This document shows, piece after piece, positions 29,424 through 40,045 of a DNA stretch of 64,000 nt (the stretch's first letter is position 1; each line of letters opens with the position of its first letter). Origin of the DNA: Zymoseptoria tritici IPO323 (lineage: Eukaryota; Ascomycota; Dothideomycetes; Mycosphaerellales; Mycosphaerellaceae); assembly GCF_000219625.1 (NCBI RefSeq), contig NC_018211.1:1178001-1242000 (forward strand), in the 5' to 3' direction. The translations under genes and the position numbers were made by a program. The notes below the pieces were generated by a model. That model saw only the letters and a list, made by a program, of their open reading frames with translations, searched no databases and was not told the origin of the DNA.

Positions 29424-30341
29424 ATGGGCCGGCTCCCAACAACTGCAGACTTCCCGTCCAAGATCGCGCTAAACATCGTGCCACGTAAGTCCAGACCTGT
29501 CTACCGCAGCACCTCCTCAGCTGAGCCACATCGACCTCGTTTACACAGCTCTTGACACATCGCCCTCAAGCCACCTCACTGCAGCTGCTGATCAAGTGCA
29601 CAGCTCCAAAGAACGACTCTCCAACCAACATTCTCATACTCTTGCACGGCCTAGGCGACAATCATGAATCCTTCACCGCTTTGGGCAAGCAGATGGCGCT
29701 GCCCGAAACCTGCTGCATCTCCATCCGTGGTCCACAGAATCTCTTAGATCTGGGCGGCTTCCACTATGGAGACGAGATCATGTTCGACTCCAGCAATGGC
29801 GGCTTAGACGCCGACGCGGGTTTCAAGCAGACGACGGAGATTCTGAAGAGTCTTGTGGTCAATGATGTGCTCGTGGAGAAGTGTGGGTATACATTACGAG
29901 AGATTATGGTGTTCGGGTTCGGGCAAGGAGGCATGGCGGCGTTGAATCTGGCTGGTATGTTCATGCAGAGCAACCAAACCTTCGAGGATGACATTTGCTG
30001 ACTGTCGGACAGTCGCCTTGCACCAGACCTCACCTACCAATGAGCTCGGCGGCATCATCAGCATAGGCGCTCCCCTCCCCAGCGAAGCTCCCGCCTCGCT
30101 AGATCCCAAGTGCAAGACGCCCATCCTCGTATGCGCAGGCTCGGAGGCTTCAACAGTGACATCCTCTGCGGAAGACAAGTTGAAGCGAGTCTTTGAATTC
30201 GTGGAAGTCAAGCGATATCGTAAACCAGGCGACTCAATGCCGAGCAATCGCGACGAGATGTTGCCGATCATGCAGTTCTTCTCTAGAAGGCTCAGGAGTA
30301 CGAAGGGTGTACCGGAAGGAAGTGTGGAGATAGGGAGATAG
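29424..30341 (+). CDS. Acyl-protein thioesterase/carboxylesterase-like protein lacking the catalytic serine
   Basis: Three exons (29424-29484, 29571-29954, 30013-30341) join in phase and give 257 residues. The alpha/beta-hydrolase (Abhydrolase_2) core is clear: NILILLHGLGDNHESF with the oxyanion HGLGD motif, ISIRGPQNLLDLGGFHYGD, and the nucleophile elbow region IMVFGFGQGGMAALNLAG. In active relatives that elbow reads GFSQGG; here the serine is glycine (GFGQGG). The usual C-terminal Asp and His positions are also unclear: the expected HGxxDxxVP block reads VCAGSEASTV and the last helix lacks the MGH-type histidine. The fold is therefore kept while the triad is lost, pointing to a pseudoenzyme. 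The first acceptor was chosen at 29570 because it alone keeps the frame; a nearby CACAG at about 29549 does not. Confidence 0.8.
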
Positions 30342-30623
30342 ATCGATGATGAGACTTTTTTGATTTATCAATTCTATCTACAGCGTACCTCCGACGCTCG
30401 ATCAGAAGCACAGTTACAAAGTGCGCCCGACGGCATGCTGTAGGCTGGAGCAGGCCAGCCAGCACCGCCTGTTTGAATCGTCGGGCGCATGCGGTTAGTG
30501 AGTACAAGAAGGGTATTCCAGCCAGGCCGCCATGATGAGGCGAACCAGCAAAGCAGATTCCAAACGCCAATGCCAAACACACACATGTCTTTTCCCGTCA
30601 TAGCAAGCTCTCCATTGGCATCA

Positions 30624-32805
30624 CTAAGCCAACGGCCACCTCGCCTTCAATCCCTCAGTCCATCTCCCATAAAGCACATCCGCAAGCATGCTCGTATGCT
30701 CCATACCCGGCTCAACCTTCGCGCCAGGCATCTTATCCTCCATCCTCAATCTCTCTTCCTCCGCGGCCTTCTCACGATCAGCCTGCAACTGCTGACTCGA
30801 GCGCATCTTCTTGAGATGAGGGTTGAGCGGGTTCATAACCAGCTTCGATGGGCTGGTTGGCGTCTGGACATCTCGCTTGCTCGGAGAGCGGAGAGAGCCG
30901 ACGAGCGTGGATTGTTTGGACGGCGAAGTCGAAGGCGTCAGGTCACGAGATGACAATTCGTTGGCGGTGACGATGGTCGATCTCTTTTTGGTGGATGAGG
31001 CCCGGAGAGAGGCAAGCTGAGCATTCGCCACGCGTTGTGGGAGGAGTGCGCTGGCGAGTTTGGGGTCCGCTTGGATGCGATCCATGATGGATTTGAGGAG
31101 GAGGAGCTCGCCTTCTGGATCGAGTTCGTCGAGGTTCGACCAGGCTTCGGCGACTTTGCCCAGCGCTTCGCGTTTCGCATGGTCAGCCGTAGCCGCATAT
31201 GCTTCCTGAAAGGCCGGATCGAGAGCTTTTGCGAAAGACCGGCGTCCGAGCATAGACTCTTTGGTTGCCGCTACCGCAGGCACAGGTGGGAGAGCGGCTG
31301 CAGGAGGCTTGTTTTCGCTGTCGCTGTCGAACACGCTGTCTGCTGGCGAGGTCCCGGTCTGTGCGGGAGGCGTCGTAGGTCTGTTGCCCGAGCTGACACG
31401 CTTGAACTGCCGTACAGTGGATGCACCATTCCCGAACGACATGTCCAGCCCCAGCGGCTGACGAGGCTGCTGTTCGCTGATCCTTCTCGCGGTAGGTGTG
31501 GCTCCAGACACGTTTCTACTGACTCGTCGCGATGTCGGTGAGGCGTGGGCAATACCTGCTGATACCTTCCGGGCTGTGACAGCAGAGACCTTGCGCTGTG
31601 TGCTCTGCTTCCTCACCTTTGGAGTGCGAATTGTCGAGGACTCCTTGCTCGACGTCTGCCTGACTGAACCATGCAATGGTGCATTCTCCAGGCTCATCTG
31701 CTCCATCGCTGCCGTCGCGTCTTCAACTTTCGATCCTGATGGAATTCGCTCCAGCTTACGTCGTTTGGTGTTTGAATCCGCAAGAGTTGATGGTCGCATG
31801 CTGCTGTTGGGTCTGATGGTGTCAAACACCCATTCATCGTCCTCCCGGGCGTGATGCATCGATCTTAGAGTCTCCTCGTAGTATCGTGTATCCTTCTCGT
31901 GATCCATACCATCTTGCTCATGGCTTTTCACAACCCGTAGCAGGTCTCGCAAAACGTCAGTCTTGCCAGCCTTCTTGATGAAAGCGTGCTTGAGCAACGA
32001 CATCGCACTCGGCCGCTTTTCAGCCTCCTTGTTCAAGCACAGGGCGACGAACTCCTTGAATTCTCTGCTGAATCTGCTTCCCTCCAACCGTGGTGGCTTC
32101 TCTTTCGGAATCAAGAACAACACCTTCATGGGATGCACGTCGCTGCGCGGCGGCTCTCCCAATGCCATCTCCATCGCAGTGATGCCCAAGCTCCAAATGT
32201 CCGCGCGAAAGTCGTATCCAGCCTCTTGAATGACCTCTGGAGCCATCCAGAATGGCGTCCCAACGAACGTCAGTCTTTGCGACTTGATATTGGTCAACTG
32301 TGCCGCAACACCAAAGTCCGCAATTTTGACCTGTCCCGTCTCTGATAGCAGAATGTTGGCCGCCTTGATGTCCCGATGAATCTTGCCCGTGGTGTGTAGA
32401 TAGTCCAATCCATGCAACAACTCTTTCATGATGACAGCGATGTACTTCTCCTCCATGCCCTTGGAGAAGGGCTTCAACAGGTCCAAACATGACCCGCCGC
32501 CGAGGTACTCCATTACTATCCAGAGTTTGACGCCGCGCACGAAGGATGTCTTGTATCGGGTAACGTATTCGGAGCTGCATGTCGCGAGGAGGGAGATTTC
32601 TTGTTGAATCTCACGGATGTCGTCGTCGCTGCCTTCGAGGTCGATGTGCTTGATGGCGACATATTCGCCGGTCGTCTTGTCCAGAGCGCGGTAGACTGTT
32701 CCGAAGGAGCCACCTGTGATGAGGTGTCAGTGGGTGATGAAGCATCGAAGCATTGCAAGCAGACATACTCCCGAGCTCCTCCAGCATTTGATAGTTCTCC
32801 GCCAT
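30624..32805 (-). CDS. STE20-family protein kinase, GCK-III/MST3-like (Sid1/Kic1 type)
   Basis: Exon 32769-32805 and exon 30624-32713 join over a 55-base intron that splits the glycine-rich loop. The product has 708 residues. The N-terminal kinase domain (about residues 6-260) has ELGSGSFGTVYRALD, the ATP lysine in YVAIKHIDLE, HRDIKAANILL, DFGVAAQL, the STE20 signature GTPFWMAPEVI and DIWSLGITAMEMA. The long C-terminus is Ser/Thr/Arg-rich with a later helical block (PAFQEAYAATADHAKREALGK, LLLLKSIMDRIQADP). This fits fungal GCK-III kinases acting in septation or the RAM/MOR network with Mob partners. I cannot separate the Sid1 and Kic1 groups by eye. All catalytic residues are present. Confidence 0.88.
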
Positions 32806-33849
32806 TGCAACAATATGAACACGGCTGCGCTAGCTCTGCTATCGCCTCGTTTCGAAATCCTGTCGCGGCAATGTTGATAGGTAGCAATAACGGTCGCAAT
32901 GAGGATGGAGCTGGAGTTGCGCGGTCATGAGAACATAAGGTAGGAAAAGGAGGTGACGGTGAAGAAAATGTGTAGCATCGTCGAGTATAGTTTCGTCCGT
33001 CGCTCGCACGGTCAGGTCAGCCAGACCGAGAGAGACGTTTTGTTATGACTCTCCATAGCAACAGCCAAGACCCGATCGTAGGGCTGAGGGCGCTCGTGCG
33101 GAGGGTTGTTTCATCTTCGAGATTCCGGGGGTGAGACATTCTCCGCCTGATTGTAACGGTTGCACAAGATCAGTGATGATGAGGTGCTGGCTGCGAGGAC
33201 CGACACTTTGCCATTGAGATGGAGTCTTCGACGACATAGAATCTTGCGCGCTTCCCACATCAGAGATCATAGGCGCCAAGCGAGTGTGTCCCTGCATTCG
33301 GGAGTTGACACATGAAAGCGGAAACCTTCGCGGCACAGAATTCTGCATGAGTCCGCTGCCTGACAACAACCGAAATGATCTCGTACCTTTGTCTGGGTGG
33401 CACCGCATGCGTGACTCCGAAACGCGAATGCTGTGCCCTCTGGCCGGTTTTGCCAAAGCCTTCCTTCCGCGACCTATCAATGGCCAAGCCTCGTACCAGA
33501 TGAACGCATTGTATAAGACCACATTAAAGAGTCAGATCCGCGCTTGTCTCAGGCTGATGAAGTCAAACAATCAGCCTCGTGTGATGTGAAGCGTCTTCGA
33601 ATTTCGCTGCAGAAAGGGGAGAACCCATCGTGATGTTTATCAGTCATGACTTGAAGTTCTATGTACTGATTGGCCGACCGTAATCGACATGGTCTTATCC
33701 GAATTCCCAATGTCGTCGTCAAATTTTCCCATGCAACACCCCAAGTCCGATATATATACACAGATGCCACCAAAGCAGGACATTACACATGCAAATGCTG
33801 TTGTTCTTCACACGCTCTCTCCTCTCTCTCATCCCTCGAATCCTTTGAT
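32806..33849. other. Intergenic, no confident gene
   Basis: This is about 1.04 kb. A minus-strand frame at 33043-33522 has no motif. An AT-run (ATATATATACA) lies at about 33750-33760, on the 3' side of the wall protein gene. Confidence 0.4.
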
Positions 33850-34614
33850 CTACAAGAGGGCGAAGAGACCAGCGATCATGGCGAAAGCACCGGCACCAAC
33901 ACGGGTGGCGTCACCGGTGTACGTGGCAGGGGCAGTCTGGATGGCGGTGGTGTTCTTGGTCTGGACGGCAATGGTGGTGAGCGCAGCTGGCTTGGATGGC
34001 AAGATAGTGGCAGCGGCCTCCTCGGTGGAGACAGCTGGGACCGGAGCGACCTCAGAAGGCTTGTTGTCCTCGCTGGTTGGCACTGGCTTGACGACGGTAG
34101 CGTAAGGAGTTGGGGCGTTCGCGGACTGCTCGGTAGTTTGGATGACAGGGACGGTCTTGGTCACGGTGCAGCCGTGCTCGCAAGCAGTGATGGTGAGAGT
34201 GGTGGCCTCGGTGACGACAACGGTGTTCGTGTTGAAGACAAGAGTCGCTGGCGTGGTTGGGCTTGGGCAGACCGTGACGTAGTGGCTGGTGGAGATGGTC
34301 TCGGTGACCTGCTCGTACGAGGTGTGGTAGACCGGGAGGATGGTCGCGGCCGCCTCGGAGGAGGATGCGACGTAGACCGGAATGGTGGCAGCGGCCTCCT
34401 CGGAAGAAGAGGCACCGTAGACTGGAATTGTCGCGGCGGCCTCCTCGGAAGAAGAAGAGGCACCGTAGACTGGAATGGTGGCAGCGGCCTCCTCAGAGGA
34501 CGCACCGTAGGCCGGGGCAGCAACAGCAGCGGCCTCGGAGGAAACTGGGTAAGAAGCTGGCACGGCGGCGGCGACAAGGCCAACAACACCGGCAATAGCG
34601 AAGATAGACTGCAT
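33850..34614 (-). CDS. GPI-anchored cell wall protein with Glu-Ala-rich tandem repeats
   Basis: One exon encodes 254 residues. A signal peptide (MQSIFAIAGVVGLVAAAVPA) is followed by four or five copies of a 13-16 residue repeat of the type YGASSSEEAAATIPV, the copies differing by one or two serines. A middle domain holds two cysteines (VTVCPSP, ITACEHGCTVTKTV) in a Thr/Val-rich beta-type stretch, seen in ccg-6-like fungal wall proteins. Another repeat-like STEEAAATILP follows. The end has the GPI signal layout: small residues (TYTGDATRVGAGA) then a hydrophobic tail AFAMIAGLFALL. It is expected in the outer cell wall. Repeat number could vary between strains. Confidence 0.88.
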   Translation of the reverse strand: MQSIFAIAGVVGLVAAAVPASYPVSSEAAAVAAPAYGASSEEAAATIPVYGASSSSEEAAATIPVYGASSSEEAAATIPVYVASSSEAAATILPVYHTSYEQVTETISTSHYVTVCPSPTTPATLVFNTNTVVVTEATTLTITACEHGCTVTKTVPVIQTTEQSANAPTPYATVVKPVPTSEDNKPSEVAPVPAVSTEEAAATILPSKPAALTTIAVQTKNTTAIQTAPATYTGDATRVGAGAFAMIAGLFALL

Positions 34615-36289
34615 TTTGATGGGTATGACGAATTGGTTGTTGTTTTAACGAAAGACTGATTTGGCAGGGCAAATCTGATTGAACGAAAGACGAAAGAATG
34701 AATGTGTAGTTGGGGATGAAGAAAGGGAACACGAGCGAACCTCTTAGGTACTTGTATGTAGACCGGATGTCAAGAGGATTCCGCGAAAGGAGACTCGGCT
34801 CCACTATGCAGCGCAGTGCAATCTTCGTTATGGAGCATCTCCTGTTTGAGAGAGTGCCAATGTTCCCACGACCCGACCACGGTATCGAATCGAGAATCGG
34901 CTCTCTCGCGTTGAGTGCCGGCAATGACAATCAGACGCGTCTTAGGAGAAGGGCGGGGGTTCAGGATCGAGAGCCAAGGCCGCAGTAGTCTAACAGTCGG
35001 GCTCTGCGGAACGCTCCTCCGTGCTCCCACGCCACAGGATTCAGGGGAGAGTCCGTCAAAGTCGTGTCAAATTGAAAGGAGCATAGCCCACTCGGAGAGA
35101 GATTCTGGCGCCAGGACGGGGTTGTGCTCGACATCGCCGTGACCGCGTATCATGGATTCCAGTTCGTAATCGTGCAGACGTCGTTGTTGTGAGTCCACTG
35201 TCATTACGGTTGACTGCACGTGTGCGGTCAATACGAGGTCCGGTGGAGCAGTTCATCTGCTGCATCAGATTTTCATTGGCATCTGGAGGTTGTGTCGACA
35301 GAAATGCCCAATCAGTCATGGTCGCAGGTTGGAGCGCTACGCAGCGGCGTCCAGGCGAACCATTGTGGATGCACTTTCCGCCTCGTTCCTGCAGCTGTTC
35401 CTGCACGATGGCGACGGCCAGTCAAACAAGTCATGGCGATGGTCGGTTCGCTCGCGGGGAGAAGCATAACAGAGCCGCTCAGTGCCGCTCTCATCTCAAC
35501 AGTCGTGTCCTTCGCCCAAAATAACTCACCACTTTCACGCAAATCTGGTTGATGTGTTTTGCAGAAGGTCAAGAAGCGTCGTCATCGCCCCCAAGCTTTG
35601 CACGCGGCCGTTGGTGGAAACTTGACTCTTCATCGATGAACACTGGACGTCCGTTGAAGTCGTGAAGGATCGCGCTGTTTCGTCTGATAGATCCCTGCAA
35701 TTTCCTGGACGTCGATCCCACGTGGAGCAGCATACGACGCGCCTCGTTTCTCGGCAGCACGATCCGACACGGGCAGCTCATCGGTCGCAATTGTTCTTAT
35801 TACTGATGATTTGAGACTCGATCTTCACGCAGAAACGACAAATGATGGCAGACGCCGAAGTCACTGGAGAGCAGAACATCGACTCCTTGCATTGCCTACC
35901 TTATCCTCCGGTTTTCAAAGGGACTCGTCGACCTACGATGGCTGCTGATATGTACAAACGTTCTGGTATTGTCTACACGAATGCCGCCCTGACTATGGCG
36001 CTTCCGTTGAACTTCTCGGCGCGATATTACCTCTCGATCGTCACCAAGTCACATAAGCAGCAACAATGACCGTACAGCGGTAAACAATGATTGCTGACTC
36101 CTGTTCCTTGCAGTTCAACGCAGGACGAGATTCTGGGTACTAGGAGATAATCAAAGCCACGATGGGCAAGGCTTCCGTACGATAATGTCTGTCGGTCATG
36201 GCAAAAAGCAATTTTGCAGCTCACTGAAAGATGTTAAATATTCGCATGTCTTTGCCATATCTGTTTGGTCGAATAAGAGTGCCGTATAC
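34615..36289. other. Wall protein promoter and intergenic stretch, no gene seen
   Basis: This is about 1.7 kb. The part next to 34614 is the wall protein promoter and leader. Short frames at 35189-35572 and 35842-36069 have no motif or splice support. Confidence 0.4.
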
Positions 36290-37766
36290 TGTTGAAAATG
36301 GACTGGGTGAGGATCGACGAAAGTCGTCCAAGGCCGATTTGGAAGATTTCGATGGCCCGCATGGATCGATGTTGCTCATGGCAGCATAGACAGATAAAGC
36401 CAGGTGGGGTCACACAATCCGAGGCTTGCCCAGAAGTAGGTGTAACGGGCCACGTCAGACTTCGGCAAAAGAAGGAGGACGTTGAGTTCGAGGAAACCAA
36501 GAGGTCCGAGAATGGCAAGCATACCAGATGGTGTGGATGGTCCTCCATGATCAAGTCCGGAGACAAGCTCAATGATCTCTTTCCGGCATTGATTTTGCAC
36601 GATCTCGATACCGAAGATGATGAATCTTGCATTGCGTCTTCGTGACCATCTTGCGGACGATGGTCCGCATCTCGTTGTCGATGGGATCGGTCACCTTTTC
36701 CCGCTCAGGTCGAAGTGGAGTAATTTGACAGGGAATACACGTCGAACGTGTCCTGGATATGGTCTGATTTCGACGGTCTCGGGACTGAAGTGGTGCCAGT
36801 CATCGGGCATCACAACAACCTGCACGGCTCTTGGCAAATTTCTGAACCGATCGATCTTCGAGCTCGCAATTGGCGTCGTTGCTCGAGGCTCACTGCTGCG
36901 CCGTATCTTTCAACCCTGCTGCACTCCGGTTGTTAGGTGTGCGAACTTCGTTGGGCCAGAGTGATTCGTCTTGAGACATCTTCTGCCCGGGATATGTCCA
37001 ACGCGGACGTGGTGATTATATCGTGCATTGTACTGTCCGTCAAGTCCTCGCCCGTCCTCACCTCACCGTAAAGTTGTTTTTCGGTATGTCTTTCGTGGTG
37101 GCGGGTAGCTGGACTATTGGCTTGCGGCGGCATGATGGGCGTTCACGTGCCCCTTCTGCACAACGGCGACGACGTCATGGGTGCCGCTGTACTTCACGTA
37201 GCCAAGGCAAGTGCTTCGTCGAAGGCTTTTGGCCCGAACGACGGGCCATCTTCGACTGAAGGCGATGCCGTTGTTTCTGCCATAACCCGAAGAAACGCGA
37301 GAACAGCGCGATGACTGAAGATGAGATTGAACACTCCTACAGCAGTGCACATTGCAAAAATCATGCTCAGACCATGCCGCTCGCAGACCAATGCAGAGCC
37401 AAAGAGATCGTATCTCCGGCGGGCAAAATCGACGGCGTCGTACGTGGCAGCACACCCAAGGCAGCATCAATTCGAGGACGTATGCGCTCAGGAGCGTCAA
37501 CACGAACGACATGAGCAGCATTTGCGAGGCTGGCACACTTGAGTGCCGACTGCTGCGGTCCGCAAGATTTCTCGTCCGACGCTCTTGTCCTGGATCAGGT
37601 CATCGATCACTTCTGCACATCCGTGATCGCATCCCGCAGGTGGAGTTCTGTATCCGATGTTTGGTCGCTTGTGCGAAGCTTTCGAGGGAGTGCTCGATGG
37701 ACTCCCAACTTCGATGGTGCCAAGCTCTTCCTCTGAATTCTCCCTCCGATTTTGTATTGTCGACAT
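36290..37766 (-). pseudogene. Possible decayed or unrecognised membrane-protein gene(s)
   Basis: Several coding-like fragments lie in order on the minus strand but in different frames. The first starts with a true ATG at 37766 (MSTIQNRRENSEEELG) and ends AVGTQV. A hydrophobic segment follows one frame over (LLMSFVLTLLSAYVLELMLP). Next, in the third frame, comes YDAVDFARRRYDLFGSALV with the helix LSMIFAMCTAVGVFNLIF. Further down are QVVVMPDDWHHFSPETVEI, then VTDPIDNEMRTIVRKMVTK, then a hydrophobic GMLAILGPLGFLELNVLLLLP ending near 36376. The first frame changes fall within about 100 bases, too tight for introns, so indels are likely. It could also be two genes, or chance coding in GC-rich DNA. 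I do not recognise a family. Confidence 0.25.
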
Positions 37767-38166
37767 ATGCGTTGTGACGCCGTTGATCTCTTGATCTTTT
37801 GCCAGCCATGGGAGTCGGGGGTTGAAGTCCTCAGCAGTCAGCCACCTCGCAGCGGCAAGGCGGGACGCTACCTTAGCGGCCTTTAAACCTTAAGCGAAAC
37901 TGCTTCTCTATGGCATTGCAGCAACTTTGCGCATACAATAGTTCCACTCACTTCATATATTCCCACTCCAACCACAATCTACTTACTTCCGCATCTCATC
38001 TCTCGATCCAATCATTCGCTTTCCACTCTTGCTGCCGTTGAAAAGAACGCCTCTACTCCGCCTCGAACGACCGCCTGTATCCTCTCCCCGCCTCCCACCA
38101 TCATAGCCATTGCGGGTTGCTTTTGGGCGCTCTTCATACCCTCGACGGTCCAGCATTATTCATTCA
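37767..38166. promoter_or_regulatory. Upstream region of the eIF4E-like gene
   Basis: These 400 bases before the ATG at 38167 become pyrimidine-rich from about 37960 (CCACTCCAACC, CTCTCGATCC, CCGCCTCCCACCATC), as is usual for fungal promoters and leaders. A CATATATTCC lies at about 37955. Confidence 0.35.
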
Positions 38167-39294
38167 ATGGAGAAGGGTACTGACAACAGCCCGTCGAATC
38201 TCTGGACCCGTCGATCGAAGTAGGCATATCCCTCCCCACGGTAACGACGCTCCAACAAGCTGACATTGCACGCGATCAACAGCAGCAGTAAAATCAGCCT
38301 TTCCACGAACAAATCCGACCGCAACGATACCACAGACTCTGCCCCCGGTAGCAAAAGATTTGGCACATCAAGTAGCCACGGGAAGAATAATACGTTCAAC
38401 TCGATCGGTAGCATCTCCACCAGTGCGGTAGCCTCTCCGACGAGCGCCGGGGCTTCGTCTGCATTCGGATTGGGTAGCGGAGCCTTCGCAAGCTTTGGAA
38501 ACGCTGGCAAGACACCCAAAACGCCTGGATCCTCGATTGACCTTAGCAAACAAGCGAGCGAGAAGAAGGATTCGTCAGAGGAGCAAGCCAAGGACACTCG
38601 AAGACCGCCTGCACGCAAGTCTGCGTCGGCTCTGCGTCAACCCAGCTCTGCAGTAGACACAACAACACAACAATCCTCGAAAGATGTTGTAGGAGGCTGG
38701 CCGCTTAAGAACGGTTGGGTGATCTATTACCGTCCTCCTACAAACAAGAACAGCGATTACGAGAAGTCTATCAAGCCTCTCTGTAAGGTGCAGTCTGCGC
38801 AGGCGTTCTGGACAGTGTACACACATCTCAAGCGACCCAGCGATCTTCCCACGGTCAGCGACTATCACATTTTCAGAGAAGGCATACGTCCGGTGTGGGA
38901 GGATGAGGAGAACAAGCGCGGTGGAAAGTGGACAATGCGTTTGAAGAAGGGCGTCGCGGATAGGTACTGGGAGGAGCTTCTTCTGGCGCTTGTCGGCGAC
39001 CAATTTGTGGAAGCTGGCGAGGAGGTCTGCGGTGCTGTTGTCAGTGTGCGCCAGGGCGAGGATGTCTTCTCCATCTGGACCAAGAACGACGGCGGTCGCA
39101 ACATCAAGATTCGAGAGACTATCAAGCGTGTGCTCAATCTGCCGGCGGATACCAACCTTCAGTGGCGCAGCCACGACGAGAGTATTACGCAGCGACATGC
39201 CGTGGATCAGGCCCGCCAGGAGAAGGCCAACCAGGACAAGCGCCGTAGCACTCTTGGAAATGAAAAGGAGGGAGGAGAGCAGTCCAAGGCGTAG
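38167..39294 (+). CDS. Class II eIF4E (4EHP-like cap-binding protein)
   Basis: Exons 38167-38219 and 38283-39294 join over a 63-base intron and give 354 residues. eIF4E proteins bind the mRNA 5' cap; class II (4EHP) members usually repress translation because they bind eIF4G poorly. The first 140 residues are Ser/Thr-rich and disordered. The core begins WPLKNGWVIYYRPP and includes AQAFWTVYTHLKRPSDLP, DYHIFREGIRPVWEDEENKRGGKW and VCGAVVSVR. The cap-stacking Trp of WEDE is present. The positions of class I Trp43 and Trp56 are both Tyr (VIYYRPP and DYEKSI), which is diagnostic of class II. The intron ends in three consecutive CAG acceptors, all in frame. Confidence 0.88.
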
Positions 39295-40045
39295 ACGTTG
39301 CGAGTTTTCTGCTGCTTCTTGGGTCAATGTTTCTTTGCGAGCATAGCTGGAGATTGCGCTTTGGGGACCTGGGCTGCGAGCTTGGAACGGCGCACCTGTC
39401 TGTCACTGGATGATGACGACTTGTTTGCATTGGAGCGATTGGCTGCCTGCAGAGTTGAAGGACGGGATTCTGTCGTCCTTGCATCTGCGATCGAACATGT
39501 ATACTACTTGTACTCGGTGATTGAGTTGGGCATGCACGAGGTTGTGCGTGGGTTCACACTCGCGACTATCACCATCAATCAATCAATTTGGCCGTGGCAC
39601 CTGCTGGCCAGCGCATGTTCTCATAGCTCGATCTGTTTGGTCACCGTGAACGACCTTTCTCTTCACTTGCATGCGTGTCAAGCTGCAGCGTGAATGTAGC
39701 CTCGCATGGGAGCATTTCCATCACTTCACCATGCCCAGCATGCCTTCCCATCAATTTAAGCTTCAAAGAAGCTTGCCCTGTCAATAAACCCTGCGACCCT
39801 CGGACGCGCCTTCGGCTACACCGCGTAAATCCGTCTTCAAAGAGCTCGCTTGCTTGACAAAGGTCCGGACCACCTCGCATACAAGCACTTTTCGACCTAT
39901 CACTTCTTCCGCACAAAACGTCCTTCACTTCATCCAATCCAATCTGGACCTTGCCATGTTCACGGATCTACATTCGGGAAGCTCACGACGGCACAAATCG
40001 CACTCTACGTAGAGCTGCATGTGATCGCTCTCATCGCTGCCGCTC
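39295..40045. other. Intergenic, no gene seen
   Basis: These 751 bases lie between two plus-strand genes. They hold the eIF4E-like 3' flank and the SUMO protease promoter. No motif-bearing frame is seen. Confidence 0.45.

Noticed and set aside
33043..33522. 159-residue minus-strand frame before the wall protein gene
   Set aside because: No domain, helix or signal peptide, and composition typical of non-coding GC-rich DNA.
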